64,000 bases of DNA, from positions 1 to 64,000 of the IMG/VR virus record IMGVR_UViG_3300042467_002158; one strand, written 5' to 3'. The translations under genes and the position numbers were made by a program. Every line of letters starts with the position of its first letter. The first letter of the stretch is position 1. Origin of the DNA: a virus. The notes under the pieces were generated by a model. That model worked only from the letters and a program-made list of their open reading frames with translations, was not told the origin of the DNA and searched no databases. Positions 9,020 to 17,434 of this stretch are shown in pieces.

Positions 9020-9643
9020 ATGAATTCAGAAGCAGAACTTTTAGAAAAATTGATGATTTCAAAAAAAATCATGGATAAACATAATCAAATTGGTAGAGGT
9101 GAAGTCAGAAATACGACAATGAACTCAGAAAGTTTTTCTGCGCCAATGGTAGAGGAATTTCAAGCGCCACCTGCGAGTTATAATATTCCCCAAGAATTTA
9201 TGTTAGAACAATCAAAACCAACACCACAAGTCAATTCAAACTTACCGTTTGAACAAAAAATTTCTAATTCTAAATTACCCGATGACATTAAAAGATTGAT
9301 GATGGAACACCCAATTCAACAACCAACTATGGGAATGTCTTCAGGTGCGGTGTTGAGTGACGAACTTGTAGAAAAAGCATCAAGGTTGATGAATTCAACC
9401 CCAAGTAAAAATGGCGTGAATGAATCAAAAAATATCGCTCAAACAAACAGACAACAACCAACATCACAATCTATTAATATGGAAGAAATTAAAGATGTCA
9501 TCAGAGAAACAGTTCAAGAAGTTCTTTATGAAAATGGTCTTTTAGTTGAGTCAACAAAAAACTCTTCTGATGTTTTTAAATTTAGAGTCGGTCAACATAT
9601 ATTTGAAGGTAAAGTCACTAAGATAAGAAAGATTAGTAAATAG
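9020..9643 (+). CDS. Hypothetical phage protein, 207 aa, likely disordered
   Basis: Gln/Asn/Pro/Ser-rich and probably mostly unstructured up to residue 150. The last 55 residues are more ordered (MEEIKDVIRETVQEVLYENG, then VFKFRVGQHIFEGKVTKIRKI), a helix followed by a small beta segment like that seen at the C-terminus of some phage scaffold-like proteins. It is the last gene of the unit and is followed by a strong intrinsic terminator. No family assigned. Confidence 0.55.
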   Translation: MNSEAELLEKLMISKKIMDKHNQIGRGEVRNTTMNSESFSAPMVEEFQAPPASYNIPQEFMLEQSKPTPQVNSNLPFEQKISNSKLPDDIKRLMMEHPIQQPTMGMSSGAVLSDELVEKASRLMNSTPSKNGVNESKNIAQTNRQQPTSQSINMEEIKDVIRETVQEVLYENGLLVESTKNSSDVFKFRVGQHIFEGKVTKIRKISK

Positions 9644-9665
9644 TTTTAAATTTAATAATGAATGC

Positions 9666-9693
9666 AACCCATCTTAAAAAGGTGGGTTTTTTG
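9666..9693 (+). terminator. Intrinsic terminator
   Basis: A 10-bp stem, AACCCATCTT with AAGGTGGGTT (one T-G pair), has an AAA loop and is followed by a T-rich run. It ends the 6982-9643 unit and isolates the homing-endonuclease gene behind it. Confidence 0.8.
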
Positions 9694-9726
9694 TTTTATA
9701 AAAATTACCTTTTGATAGGACAGGAC

Positions 9727-9733
9727 TATTTAT
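9727..9733 (+). promoter_or_regulatory. TATTTAT motif before the homing endonuclease gene
   Basis: The plus strand reads GACTATTTATAATAAAA, 14 nt before the ATG at 9748. It lets a mobile gene be expressed with the resident phage genes. Confidence 0.45.
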
Positions 9734-9747
9734 AATAAAATATTATT

Positions 9748-10653
9748 ATGGATAGTAAAATTGAAAAACAAATTATATCAGAATATAAAAATGGTAAAAG
9801 TAATATTGAAATTGTAAAAATTGTTGGTCTATCAAAACCAACAATTCTTAAAGTCCTAAATAAACATAATCTAATTAGAAAAAGAGATAGGTGTTTAAGT
9901 TTAAATATTAAAAAAGATGGGGACAGATATTATGTTTTAAGGAAATGCCCAATGTGTAAAAATGATGTGAAAACGTCCTCTAAAGATAAAACAATTGCCT
10001 GTAGAAATCATTTCAACATAATTAATAGCAATTCATTGTGTAGAATTTGCATGGGTAAAAATAATACAGGAGAAGGTAACCCGTTTTATGGTAAAAAACA
10101 CACAAAAAAAACAAAGAAACAAATATCAAAAAATAGGAAAGGTAAAGCAATTGGGGACAAAAATAGTATGTCTAATATAATATGGAGAAAAAAAGCCAAG
10201 GATAATCTAAAAAAAAAGTGGGATAGTGGTGAATTAGATCATCTAAAACCTTTCTTTTCAGATTTAATGAAAAAAACGATAAGTCAAAAAAAAATTAAAT
10301 CAGTAGTTAGGTCAAAAAAAGAAACAGAAATTATAGATCAAATTGAAAAAATGGGGTATTCTACTCAACATTCTTATATGGTTGAGTCAAAAATTTGTGA
10401 TATTTACATACCTTCTTTAAATTTGATAATAGAATACAACGGAGACTATTGGCATTGTAATCCAAAAAAATACGAAGCAAATTATTACAATCAAAAAAAA
10501 CAGAAATTTGCAAAAGAGTTATGGGAATATGATAAAAATAAAGTTGATTTAATATTAAAAAAGGGTTATAATTTAGAAGTGGTATGGGAATCAGATTTAA
10601 AAAATGACCATACTATAATAAATAAACTAATAAAAAAATATGACAAAAAATAA
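9748..10653 (+). CDS. Free-standing homing endonuclease (NUMOD3 + VSR/PD-(D/E)XK-like)
   Basis: A 301-residue protein with three parts. Residues 1-45 form a helix-turn-helix (IEIVKIVGLSKPTILKVLNKHN). Residues of about 70-130 hold paired cysteines and NUMOD3-type DNA-binding repeats (GEGNPFYGKKHTKKTKKQIS). Residues 190-295 look like a very-short-patch-repair type nuclease: SKKETEIIDQIEKMGY, CDIYIPSLNLIIEYNGDYWH with the acidic and His residues of that fold, and LEVVWESDL at the end. Such enzymes cut an unoccupied allele and spread their own gene. The stop overlaps the start of the glycosyltransferase gene by 14 nt, so it appears to have inserted directly upstream of it. Confidence 0.8.
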   Translation: MDSKIEKQIISEYKNGKSNIEIVKIVGLSKPTILKVLNKHNLIRKRDRCLSLNIKKDGDRYYVLRKCPMCKNDVKTSSKDKTIACRNHFNIINSNSLCRICMGKNNTGEGNPFYGKKHTKKTKKQISKNRKGKAIGDKNSMSNIIWRKKAKDNLKKKWDSGELDHLKPFFSDLMKKTISQKKIKSVVRSKKETEIIDQIEKMGYSTQHSYMVESKICDIYIPSLNLIIEYNGDYWHCNPKKYEANYYNQKKQKFAKELWEYDKNKVDLILKKGYNLEVVWESDLKNDHTIINKLIKKYDKK

Positions 10654-11884
10654 CCCCGTGAATGGTCGTGAGAGAATCAAAATATTGGTTCTCCCAAGTG
10701 ACAAGTCCGGGGTTGGCTGAGGTAAATTTCGTTCAGTCGACCCCCACATCAAACTTCAAAATCTTTATCCCAACGATTTTCATGTTGATATTGATTACGA
10801 ACCAAGAATCAATGACATCAATTATTGGAAAAATTATCAAATTGTTCATTTCCATAGAAGTTTTGGAAACATTGATCAATGTCCTCAAATTATTAAGAGT
10901 TTAAAAAGTCTTGGTCTTATTGTAATTGCCGATCTTGATGATTATTGGTTACCAACAAAAGAACACCCAATTCATCAATTAATAATTGAAAGTAAGTTAA
11001 ACACGAAAATTATCGAAAACTTAAAAGTTGCCGATTACGTGACAACAACAACCGAAATATTTGCAAATGAAATTAGAAAGTTTAATAAAAACGTAATTGT
11101 TCTTCCAAACGCAATCGATCCAAAAGAACCCCAATTTAATCAACCAACACCCCCATCAGATAAAATTAGAGTTGGGTGGTTAGGAGGATCTTCACACTTA
11201 CATGACTTGAAGTTATTGGATAACATGGTCAATAAATTAAGTTCTGTTCAAGACAAATTACAATACTATGTTTGTGGTTTTGATATTAGAGGAAGTGTTA
11301 CTGAAATTAACAAACAAACTGGCGAACAAACTCAAAGACCGATCAAACCGCAAGAAACAGTTTGGGTAAAATATGAACAAATTTTTACAAACAACTACAA
11401 TATAATTTCACCTGAATATAAAATCTTTTTAGATAAATTTGAAGATAAACCATTCGAAGGTGTTGAAAAAGAAAATTATGTTAGGGTTTGGACCCGTCCT
11501 GTAGATCAATACGCAAGAAACTACTCTAACTTTGATATTTCGTTGGCACCAATTAAAAACCATATCTTTAATAGAATGAAATCTCAATTAAAAGTTATTG
11601 AGGCAGGATTTTACAAAAAAGCTTTAATTGCATCAAATGTGGGCCCATATACTATAGATTTGAAACACGCAATTAAGAACGGTCAATTTACAGATGGAAA
11701 TGCTCTTTTGGTTGATGAAGTTAGAAATCATAGCGATTGGTCAAAATGGATTAAAAAATTAGTTGATAATCCAAACATGATTACCGATCTTGGTGAAAGA
11801 CTTTACGAAACCGTAAAAGATAAATATGACCTTAATGTGGTCACTAAAACAAGAGCAGACTTTTATAAATCTTTAATTAAATAA
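10640..11884 (+). CDS. Glycosyltransferase with an in-frame TGA near its start
   Basis: The reading frame from ATG 10640 (MTKNNPVNGRERIKILVLPS, DKSGVG) meets one TGA at 10718-10720 and then continues in the same frame without further interruption to 11884: GKFRSVDPHIKLQ, DIDYEPRIND, VHFHRSFGNI, IADLDDYWLPTKEHP, VGWLGGSSHLHDL and a C-terminal GT4-like donor region (IEAGFYKKALIASNVGPY). The conserved reading on both sides of the stop argues that the stop lies inside one gene. TGA is a normal stop elsewhere in this window. Options are readthrough, a one-codon hop from GGC to GGT, internal initiation downstream (for example the GTG at 11039, which would remove the N-terminal lobe), or a true mutation. 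The product is probably a glycosyltransferase acting on host or virion glycans. Confidence 0.65.
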
Positions 11885-11886
11885 AA

Positions 11887-12612
11887 ATGATCAATATCCC
11901 AATTACAAAAATTTTATTTTTAGACATCGAAACCGTCGGTGGATGTAAGGATTATCAAACATGTATAGAATCAAACCCTAAAGTCGCCGATCAGTTCGAC
12001 AAATATTTTGATTGGTTTTTAAAAAGATTCCCTGAAGATAAAGATTTTTCCAACGACAGATCGACGGAAGAATTTATGGATATTATTTTTAGAAAACGAG
12101 CAGCTCTTGTTCCTGAGTTTGCAAAAATAGTTTGTGTCTCAATGTCATTTGTTTTAGATAGTGGTGAAGTTAAACGACAAACTTTTTCTGGTGATAATGA
12201 ATATGAGTTATTGTTAGAGGTTAGAAATCTTTTAGACCGTTGTCATAAGTTAGATTTTTATTTATGCGGTCACAATCTCAAAAATTTTGATATACCAATG
12301 ATGGCTAAACGAATGATTATTAATGGAATAATGCCATCAAAAATACTTCCGTCTTATGATACTAAACCGTGGGAGGTAAGGGCGATTGATACAAAGGAAA
12401 TTTGGCAATATGGTGCATATACCGCAATTGGATCTTTGGATTTGATGTGTGCTTGTTTGAATATCCCAACACCAAAGGGAGGTGAAGTAAATGGTGGTAT
12501 GGTTCATGAGGCTTATTGGGGTCATAATAGGCTAGATGAAATTGCAAGATATTGTGAAAAAGATGTTGATGTATTGGTCGACGCAATAATGAAATTAAAA
12601 AGTTTAAAATAA
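11887..12612 (+). CDS. DnaQ-like 3'-5' exonuclease
   Basis: A 241-residue DEDD-type exonuclease related to the PolB exonuclease-like family. Motif ExoI is FLDIE (D13, E15), ExoII is HNLKNFDIP and ExoIII is YCEKDVD (Y222, D226), giving the DEDDy arrangement. These enzymes remove 3' nucleotides using two metal ions and usually serve proofreading or repair. No polymerase domain is attached. It is 2 nt after the glycosyltransferase gene and its stop overlaps the dUTPase ATG, so both nucleotide-metabolism genes ride in the glycan operon. Confidence 0.85.
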   Translation: MINIPITKILFLDIETVGGCKDYQTCIESNPKVADQFDKYFDWFLKRFPEDKDFSNDRSTEEFMDIIFRKRAALVPEFAKIVCVSMSFVLDSGEVKRQTFSGDNEYELLLEVRNLLDRCHKLDFYLCGHNLKNFDIPMMAKRMIINGIMPSKILPSYDTKPWEVRAIDTKEIWQYGAYTAIGSLDLMCACLNIPTPKGGEVNGGMVHEAYWGHNRLDEIARYCEKDVDVLVDAIMKLKSLK

Positions 12613-13211
12613 TGAAAGAATTTGATGATGATATTGACCCTAAGGAAATGGAAAGTCTTATGGAATTTATTAACACAATTGACGAAAGTAATGTTAATTA
12701 TGATAGTTTAATGCAAAATCTATCTTTAGATTTTGAAAACTTAGAAAAAGAAATGGAAAATTTTACTCCAAAACTTGACGTAAGTTATAAAAAAACAAAA
12801 GACAATACCGCAGACCCAAATTACGCATATGAATCAGATTCTGGATTTGATTTATATAGTGTTGAGGATAAATGGATTCATCCGTTCGGTAGAACTCTTA
12901 TTCCTACAGGTCTTCATATTGATATACCAGATGGGTATGAAATTCAAGTAAGATCTAAAAGTGGATTGGCTCTAAAACAAGGACTTATGGTTCTGAACTC
13001 ACCTGGAACCGTAGATCAAGGTTATTTAGGAGAAATACAAGTTATACTTTTCAACACAACTAATGAAAAAATAAAAATTGAAAGTGGTCAAAAAATTGCA
13101 CAAGCAGTTTTATGTCCTGTTGTTTCAGGTAAGTGGGTTAATTTTATACAAAAAGATAATTTAGAAAATAAAGACCGAAATGAAAATGGTTTCGGTTCAA
13201 CTGGCGTATGA
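12612..13211 (+). CDS. dut: dUTP diphosphatase with acidic N-terminal extension
   Basis: Hydrolyses dUTP to dUMP and pyrophosphate, keeping uracil out of phage DNA and feeding dTMP synthesis. All five trimeric dUTPase motifs are present: SGFDLYS (77-83), RSKSG (114-118), NSPGTVDQGYLGEI (129-142), GQKIAQ (159-164) and RNENGFGSTG (189-198). The catalytic Asp is in motif III. About 55 acidic residues precede the enzyme domain, which is unusual as the family typically starts near residue 60 here; the role of this tail is unknown. The TGA overlaps the next ATG (ATGA). Confidence 0.92.
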   Translation: MKEFDDDIDPKEMESLMEFINTIDESNVNYDSLMQNLSLDFENLEKEMENFTPKLDVSYKKTKDNTADPNYAYESDSGFDLYSVEDKWIHPFGRTLIPTGLHIDIPDGYEIQVRSKSGLALKQGLMVLNSPGTVDQGYLGEIQVILFNTTNEKIKIESGQKIAQAVLCPVVSGKWVNFIQKDNLENKDRNENGFGSTGV

Positions 13212-14719
13212 TCACAATAATTTACTCAACACATAAAGATCAAGATTATAATAAAAAATTTCAACAACATTTATTACAAACTGTTGGGTTAAAAGATGTT
13301 CAAATCTTAGAATTTGTAAATCATAATCAATATTCGTTATCAGAAGTCTATAATAGTGGTATTACTCAATCTAATTATGATATTGTCTGTTGTATTCATA
13401 ACGACATCAAGTTAGAAAAAAATTGGGGAAAAAAACTTTTACAAGATTTTTCTAATAACCCCGAATTCGGTGTAATTGGAAAGGCAGGATCTTGTTACTT
13501 TCCAAAATCAGGAGTGTATTGGGAACGAATGCACTACACGATGGTTGGTCAAGTATATCATCATCCTGAGGGTCAAAAAAAATGGGTTAATAAGTATTCG
13601 ACAAAATTACCTTTTTTAATTCCCGTAGTTACGATAGATGGATTATTCATTTCATTTGATAAAACAAAAATTAAACATAGGTTTGATGAGACCATCGGTA
13701 GATTTCATTTTTATGATCATTTATTTTGTTTGCCAAATTATTTGGATGGAATTAAAATTGGGGTAACCTCTTCATTTGAAATAACACACGAGTCTGTTGG
13801 CCAACCAAATCAAGAATTTTGGGAGAGTAAAGATAAATTTATTGAAAAATGGGGACACAAGTTACCGTTAGATCTCAAACCTGACCAAGTTTATATTCCA
13901 AAAATTAAAGAAAAACCAATAAAAAATTTTGGCAAAGTTGCCATCATTATACCAACCAAAGGTAAATTAGATCTTTTATTCAAGTGCATTAATTCTTTTT
14001 ATGAATTTTGTGATCCTAATATGTTTGAGATTTTCATTGCAGATACAGGATCATTATCAGAAGAAAAAAATTCGATAAAAGAAAAAATTAAAAATTATAA
14101 TAACATAAATCTTATTGAGTATGATTACTATAATTTTTCCAAAATAAATAATCACGTTGTAAAAAACCATATCAGTGATGATTTTGAGTTTTTATTATTT
14201 TGTAATAATGATATTGAGATCAAAAGTAATGTTGTTTATGGTATGTTAAAGACATTTAAAGAAAATCTAAAAACAGGAACGGTAGGGTGTAGGTTACACT
14301 TTTCTAACAACACAGTTCAACACGATGGAATTTCAGTTCTAATGAAAACCTCATCAAAAAGTTTTTTAGTTGATCATTTGATGAGAGAAACTTATTATAA
14401 ATATTCAATAGGAAATACAGAAGTTGGTGGAAATACTGCGGCGCTTATGATGGTTAGAAAATCTTTATTTTTAAAATTTGAAGGGTTTAATGAAAACTTA
14501 AGACACTGTTATGAAGACGCACTTTTTAATTTACAACTTCTAAAAAATGGCTATATTAATTACTGTAATTGTGATTATGTCGCATATCACCATGAATCAC
14601 AAACAAGAAATACAGAAGATACAAAAAAAGAAATGGCGGAAGACTTTAACCAAACTTTATATCCTTTTATAAAAGAAAACTTTGAAAAATTAAAAAAATA
14701 TATAATTGTAACAAATTAG
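13208..14719 (+). CDS. Two-domain family 2 glycosyltransferase
   Basis: A 503-residue protein. The first half (1-230) starts MITIIYSTHKDQDYNKKF and contains DIVCCIHNDIKLEKNWG; the second (about 240-500) starts VAIIIPTKGKLDLLFKCINS and has FLLFCNNDIEI and a GNTAALMMVRKSLF acceptor region, a clear GT2 GT-A fold with the DXD equivalent at NND. Both halves look like GT-A domains, so this may be a bifunctional enzyme or a catalytic plus a substrate-binding domain. It overlaps the dUTPase stop by 4 nt. The substrate cannot be told from sequence. Confidence 0.8.
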   Translation: MITIIYSTHKDQDYNKKFQQHLLQTVGLKDVQILEFVNHNQYSLSEVYNSGITQSNYDIVCCIHNDIKLEKNWGKKLLQDFSNNPEFGVIGKAGSCYFPKSGVYWERMHYTMVGQVYHHPEGQKKWVNKYSTKLPFLIPVVTIDGLFISFDKTKIKHRFDETIGRFHFYDHLFCLPNYLDGIKIGVTSSFEITHESVGQPNQEFWESKDKFIEKWGHKLPLDLKPDQVYIPKIKEKPIKNFGKVAIIIPTKGKLDLLFKCINSFYEFCDPNMFEIFIADTGSLSEEKNSIKEKIKNYNNINLIEYDYYNFSKINNHVVKNHISDDFEFLLFCNNDIEIKSNVVYGMLKTFKENLKTGTVGCRLHFSNNTVQHDGISVLMKTSSKSFLVDHLMRETYYKYSIGNTEVGGNTAALMMVRKSLFLKFEGFNENLRHCYEDALFNLQLLKNGYINYCNCDYVAYHHESQTRNTEDTKKEMAEDFNQTLYPFIKENFEKLKKYIIVTN

Positions 14720-14721
14720 AT

Positions 14722-15282
14722 ATGGAATCGATCATTACCTTTATTATCCCTTCGATCGCAAGATTAACTTTATTAACCACGATCGAGTCTTTAAAAAAAC
14801 AATCAAATCCAAATTGGAATGCAATTGTAATTTATGATGGTGTTGATGGACCTACTTTTGATGATGAAAGAATTAAAATTATCAAATCAGAAAAAGTTGG
14901 TTTAGAAGGCCCAATGAACGGTCAATCTGGTTTGGTTAGAAATATAGGAATTAAACAAACTGAAACCGAATGGATAGGTTTTTTAGATGATGACGATACA
15001 ATTCATCCTGAATATGTCTCAACTTTAGTTGAGAAGTATTTAGATAAAGATTTTGTGGTATGGAGAATGAAATATCAAAATGGTATTGTGTTACCACCAA
15101 TTAAACATAATGAATTAACTTTTTCTCGAGTTGGTATTTCTTTTTGTTATAAGAAATCCTTAGGTGAAATATTATTTGATAATAATAGAGATGGTGAAGA
15201 TTTTGATTTTTTAATGAAATTACAAAATCTAACAAATAAATGGGTGATTACACCTGAAGTATATTATAATGTAAGACACTAA
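14722..15282 (+). CDS. Small family 2 glycosyltransferase
   Basis: A 186-residue single GT-A domain: FIIPSIARLTLLTTIESLKKQ at the N-terminus (nucleotide-binding strand), GLVRNIGIKQTETEWIGFLDDDDTIHPEY with the DDD metal site, and DGEDFDFLMKLQN near the C-terminus. It is short for the GT2 family, ending just after the GT-A core. The stop overlaps the ATG of the next gene, consistent with coupled translation. Probably adds one sugar in a pathway with its neighbours. Confidence 0.8.
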   Translation: MESIITFIIPSIARLTLLTTIESLKKQSNPNWNAIVIYDGVDGPTFDDERIKIIKSEKVGLEGPMNGQSGLVRNIGIKQTETEWIGFLDDDDTIHPEYVSTLVEKYLDKDFVVWRMKYQNGIVLPPIKHNELTFSRVGISFCYKKSLGEILFDNNRDGEDFDFLMKLQNLTNKWVITPEVYYNVRH

Positions 15283-15908
15283 TGGATATAACTAATTTTT
15301 TTTCTAAAACATACTGTATTAACTTAGAACGTAGAAAAGACAGATGGAATGAATGTTTATTGGAATTTAAAAATAAAGAATTAAATAACATTGAAAGGGT
15401 TTCTGCAGTGGACGGAAAAGATTTGATGTTTTTTTCACAAAAAGTTAATTCTTCTGCATTGGCTCTTATTTTAACTAATGAAAAAATATTTGAAAGTGCG
15501 ATAGAAAATAATTATGAAACAATTTTAATTTTGGAAGATGATATAGAATTTACAGATCAAGTAAAAGATATTTCTTCTTTTGTTGAGAAATTACCTGAAA
15601 ATTGGGACATGATATATTTTGGTGGAAATCACAATACACATGTCGGGCATAAAGCTCCAGAATCAATCAATGAAAAGGTTGTTAAATTACACCACACTTT
15701 TAGCACACATTGTATAGGTATAAATAAAAAGGCTTACCAACCCATATTAGATAGAATTAGAAAAAGAGATCAACCGTTGGATGTGATTTATAGTGATTTA
15801 CAAAAAAAACTTAACGTATATTCCTTTGTTCCCGCAATGGCAACACAAAGAGTCAGTTTTAGTGATATAGAGAATAAAGTTACGGATTATAAATGGTTAA
15901 TAAAATAA
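15282..15908 (+). CDS. Family 25 glycosyltransferase
   Basis: A 208-residue GT25-type enzyme. Diagnostic parts are YCINLERRKDRW at the N-terminus, VSAVDGKDL, SSALALILTNEKIFESAIENN and ILILEDDIEF, which carries the metal-binding DD. In Gram-negative bacteria GT25 enzymes transfer galactose or related sugars to lipooligosaccharide. Its presence supports a target on host surface polysaccharide or a similar structure on the virion. It lies within a set of overlapping or closely spaced genes and has no promoter of its own that I can see. Confidence 0.85.
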   Translation: MDITNFFSKTYCINLERRKDRWNECLLEFKNKELNNIERVSAVDGKDLMFFSQKVNSSALALILTNEKIFESAIENNYETILILEDDIEFTDQVKDISSFVEKLPENWDMIYFGGNHNTHVGHKAPESINEKVVKLHHTFSTHCIGINKKAYQPILDRIRKRDQPLDVIYSDLQKKLNVYSFVPAMATQRVSFSDIENKVTDYKWLIK

Positions 15909-15911
15909 CAT

Positions 15912-16568
15912 ATGAATATAGAAAATAAAGTATTAGAGTTATCGAATAATAATAAGATTGATTATATTTTACATTTGGGGGCCCACACCGGTCATGAGAT
16001 AGATTTTTACGCAAAATTAAACCCAAAAATTATTTACTGGTTTGAGGCAAATCCAGAATTGATCGAACAACTAAAATCCAATATATCAAGATATCCTAAT
16101 ATCCAACAAGAAATTTTTCAATATGCGGTTTCATCTCAAAACGCAAAATTAAAATTCAACCTGATATATAGTATAGATGGATCGAATACAGGTTGTTCGT
16201 CCTTGAAAGAATTAAAACATCATTCTTTACAATACCCTCACATACAAAAAATCAAAGAAATCGAAGTTGTTTCAGTTAGAATAGATGACTTTTTGAAAGA
16301 AAATAATTTAATACAAGATTTCGATTTAATAAACATGGATATACAAGGATCTGAATACGATGTATTATCAACAACCAATTTTTTGTTTTCAGAAAAGTTA
16401 AAAAATCAAATTTTTATTCTCGAAACAACCAAGGATGAAATGTATGAAGGTCAAAAATTAGAATCGGACATAATAGATTTGATGAATTCAAAAGGGTTTG
16501 AAAAATACCACTATGATACCATGTCACATAATTGGGGGGATACTATGTTTATTAAAAATAGAATATAA
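15912..16568 (+). CDS. FkbM-family methyltransferase
   Basis: A 218-residue SAM-dependent methyltransferase. Residues 18-80 contain the SAM-binding start (YILHLGAHTGHEIDFYAKL, then YWFEANPELIEQL); RIDDFLKENN and DLINMDIQGSEYDVL are the FkbM hallmarks. These enzymes usually O-methylate sugars in polysaccharides or glycolipids. Position among glycosyltransferases fits capping or decoration of a glycan. A small AT-rich hairpin (CTTTATT with AATAAAG, 16572-16588) lies right after the stop and may lower readthrough into the next gene. Confidence 0.85.
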   Translation: MNIENKVLELSNNNKIDYILHLGAHTGHEIDFYAKLNPKIIYWFEANPELIEQLKSNISRYPNIQQEIFQYAVSSQNAKLKFNLIYSIDGSNTGCSSLKELKHHSLQYPHIQKIKEIEVVSVRIDDFLKENNLIQDFDLINMDIQGSEYDVLSTTNFLFSEKLKNQIFILETTKDEMYEGQKLESDIIDLMNSKGFEKYHYDTMSHNWGDTMFIKNRI

Positions 16569-16606
16569 GTTCTTTATTTTTAATAAAGTAAAATTATATT
16601 TAAAAT

Positions 16607-17434
16607 ATGGAAAAAATGATCTCATCAAACTTATTAGGAGGATTAGGTAATCAATTGTTTTCCGCGGCACATGCAATTTCTCAGGGATTAAAACATAATA
16701 GAAAAGTTGTTTTTATTCCCAAATCCTTTACACCTGGTCAAGGAAATGGTGCTGAAAATTATGTGGACAATGTTTTTAGAAATTTAACTTTTGTTGAAAA
16801 TATAGACGGGTTCACTAAAGTTACAGAAAAATCATTTAGTTATTATGGAGAATCTCCTTTGGATACAAATACAGTATTTGATGGGTATTATCAAAGCAGT
16901 AAAAATTGGTTTGGTTTTGAGGACAAAATAAGAGATAAGTTTCAACCACCGATGGAATTAGTGGATTATTTTTTAGGAAAATATCCACAATTGAACGATG
17001 AAAATACATTATCATTACACGTTAGAAGAAGTGAATATTTGTTGTTTCCTGAAATACATCCTACAATTACTAAGGAATATATTAATGAGGCTCTAAATAT
17101 AATTGGGGAATACACAACTATTTTTATTTTCAGTGATGATCATAAATGGATTAAAGAAAATTTGAATTTAAAATCGGCAATTTTTGTAAACGAATCAAAA
17201 GATTGGGAGGAATTGTATCTTATGAGTTTATGTAAAAATCATATTATATCAAACTCAACATTTTCTTGGTGGGGAGTATTTCTTAATAAAAATAAAAATA
17301 AAAAAATAGTTTCTCCTTCAGTATGGTTTGGGCCAAAAGGACCAAATCCGATTGACATATACGAGTCATATTGGATAAAAATACCATGTAAATGGGTTAT
17401 TGGAGGTAAAATATTACCAATAAAAAAAATATGA
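16607..17434 (+). CDS. Family 11 fucosyltransferase-like enzyme
   Basis: A 275-residue GT11 protein, the alpha-1,2-fucosyltransferase family, which uses GDP-fucose or close GDP-sugars. It shows the N-terminal GGLGNQLFSAAHA motif, LSLHVRRSEYL (the HxRRxDY site) and SNSTFSWWGVFLN near the C-terminus. The start is at 16607; a second ATG three codons on is possible. Just upstream is TATATTTA 4 nt before the ATG, similar to the spacing seen for other short-leader genes. With the GDP-mannose epimerase at 19064, the donor may be a GDP-linked sugar such as GDP-L-galactose. Confidence 0.88.
   Translation: MEKMISSNLLGGLGNQLFSAAHAISQGLKHNRKVVFIPKSFTPGQGNGAENYVDNVFRNLTFVENIDGFTKVTEKSFSYYGESPLDTNTVFDGYYQSSKNWFGFEDKIRDKFQPPMELVDYFLGKYPQLNDENTLSLHVRRSEYLLFPEIHPTITKEYINEALNIIGEYTTIFIFSDDHKWIKENLNLKSAIFVNESKDWEELYLMSLCKNHIISNSTFSWWGVFLNKNKNKKIVSPSVWFGPKGPNPIDIYESYWIKIPCKWVIGGKILPIKKI

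Noticed and set aside
9694-10720. Group I intron carrying the homing endonuclease
   Set aside because: The supposed 5' exon codons (MTKNNP...SGVG) lie directly after the endonuclease gene and no upstream exon is present before 9748; a terminator separates it from the gene before.
10718-10720. TGA reassigned to tryptophan throughout the phage
   Set aside because: TGA ends several genes in normal ATGA overlaps (for example 13209-13211, 18256-18258, 27092-27094), so it is a stop codon here.
10662-10904. Plus-strand 80-residue frame starting at 10662
   Set aside because: It is a +1-shifted frame over the glycosyltransferase N-terminus; the conserved peptide reads in the other frame.
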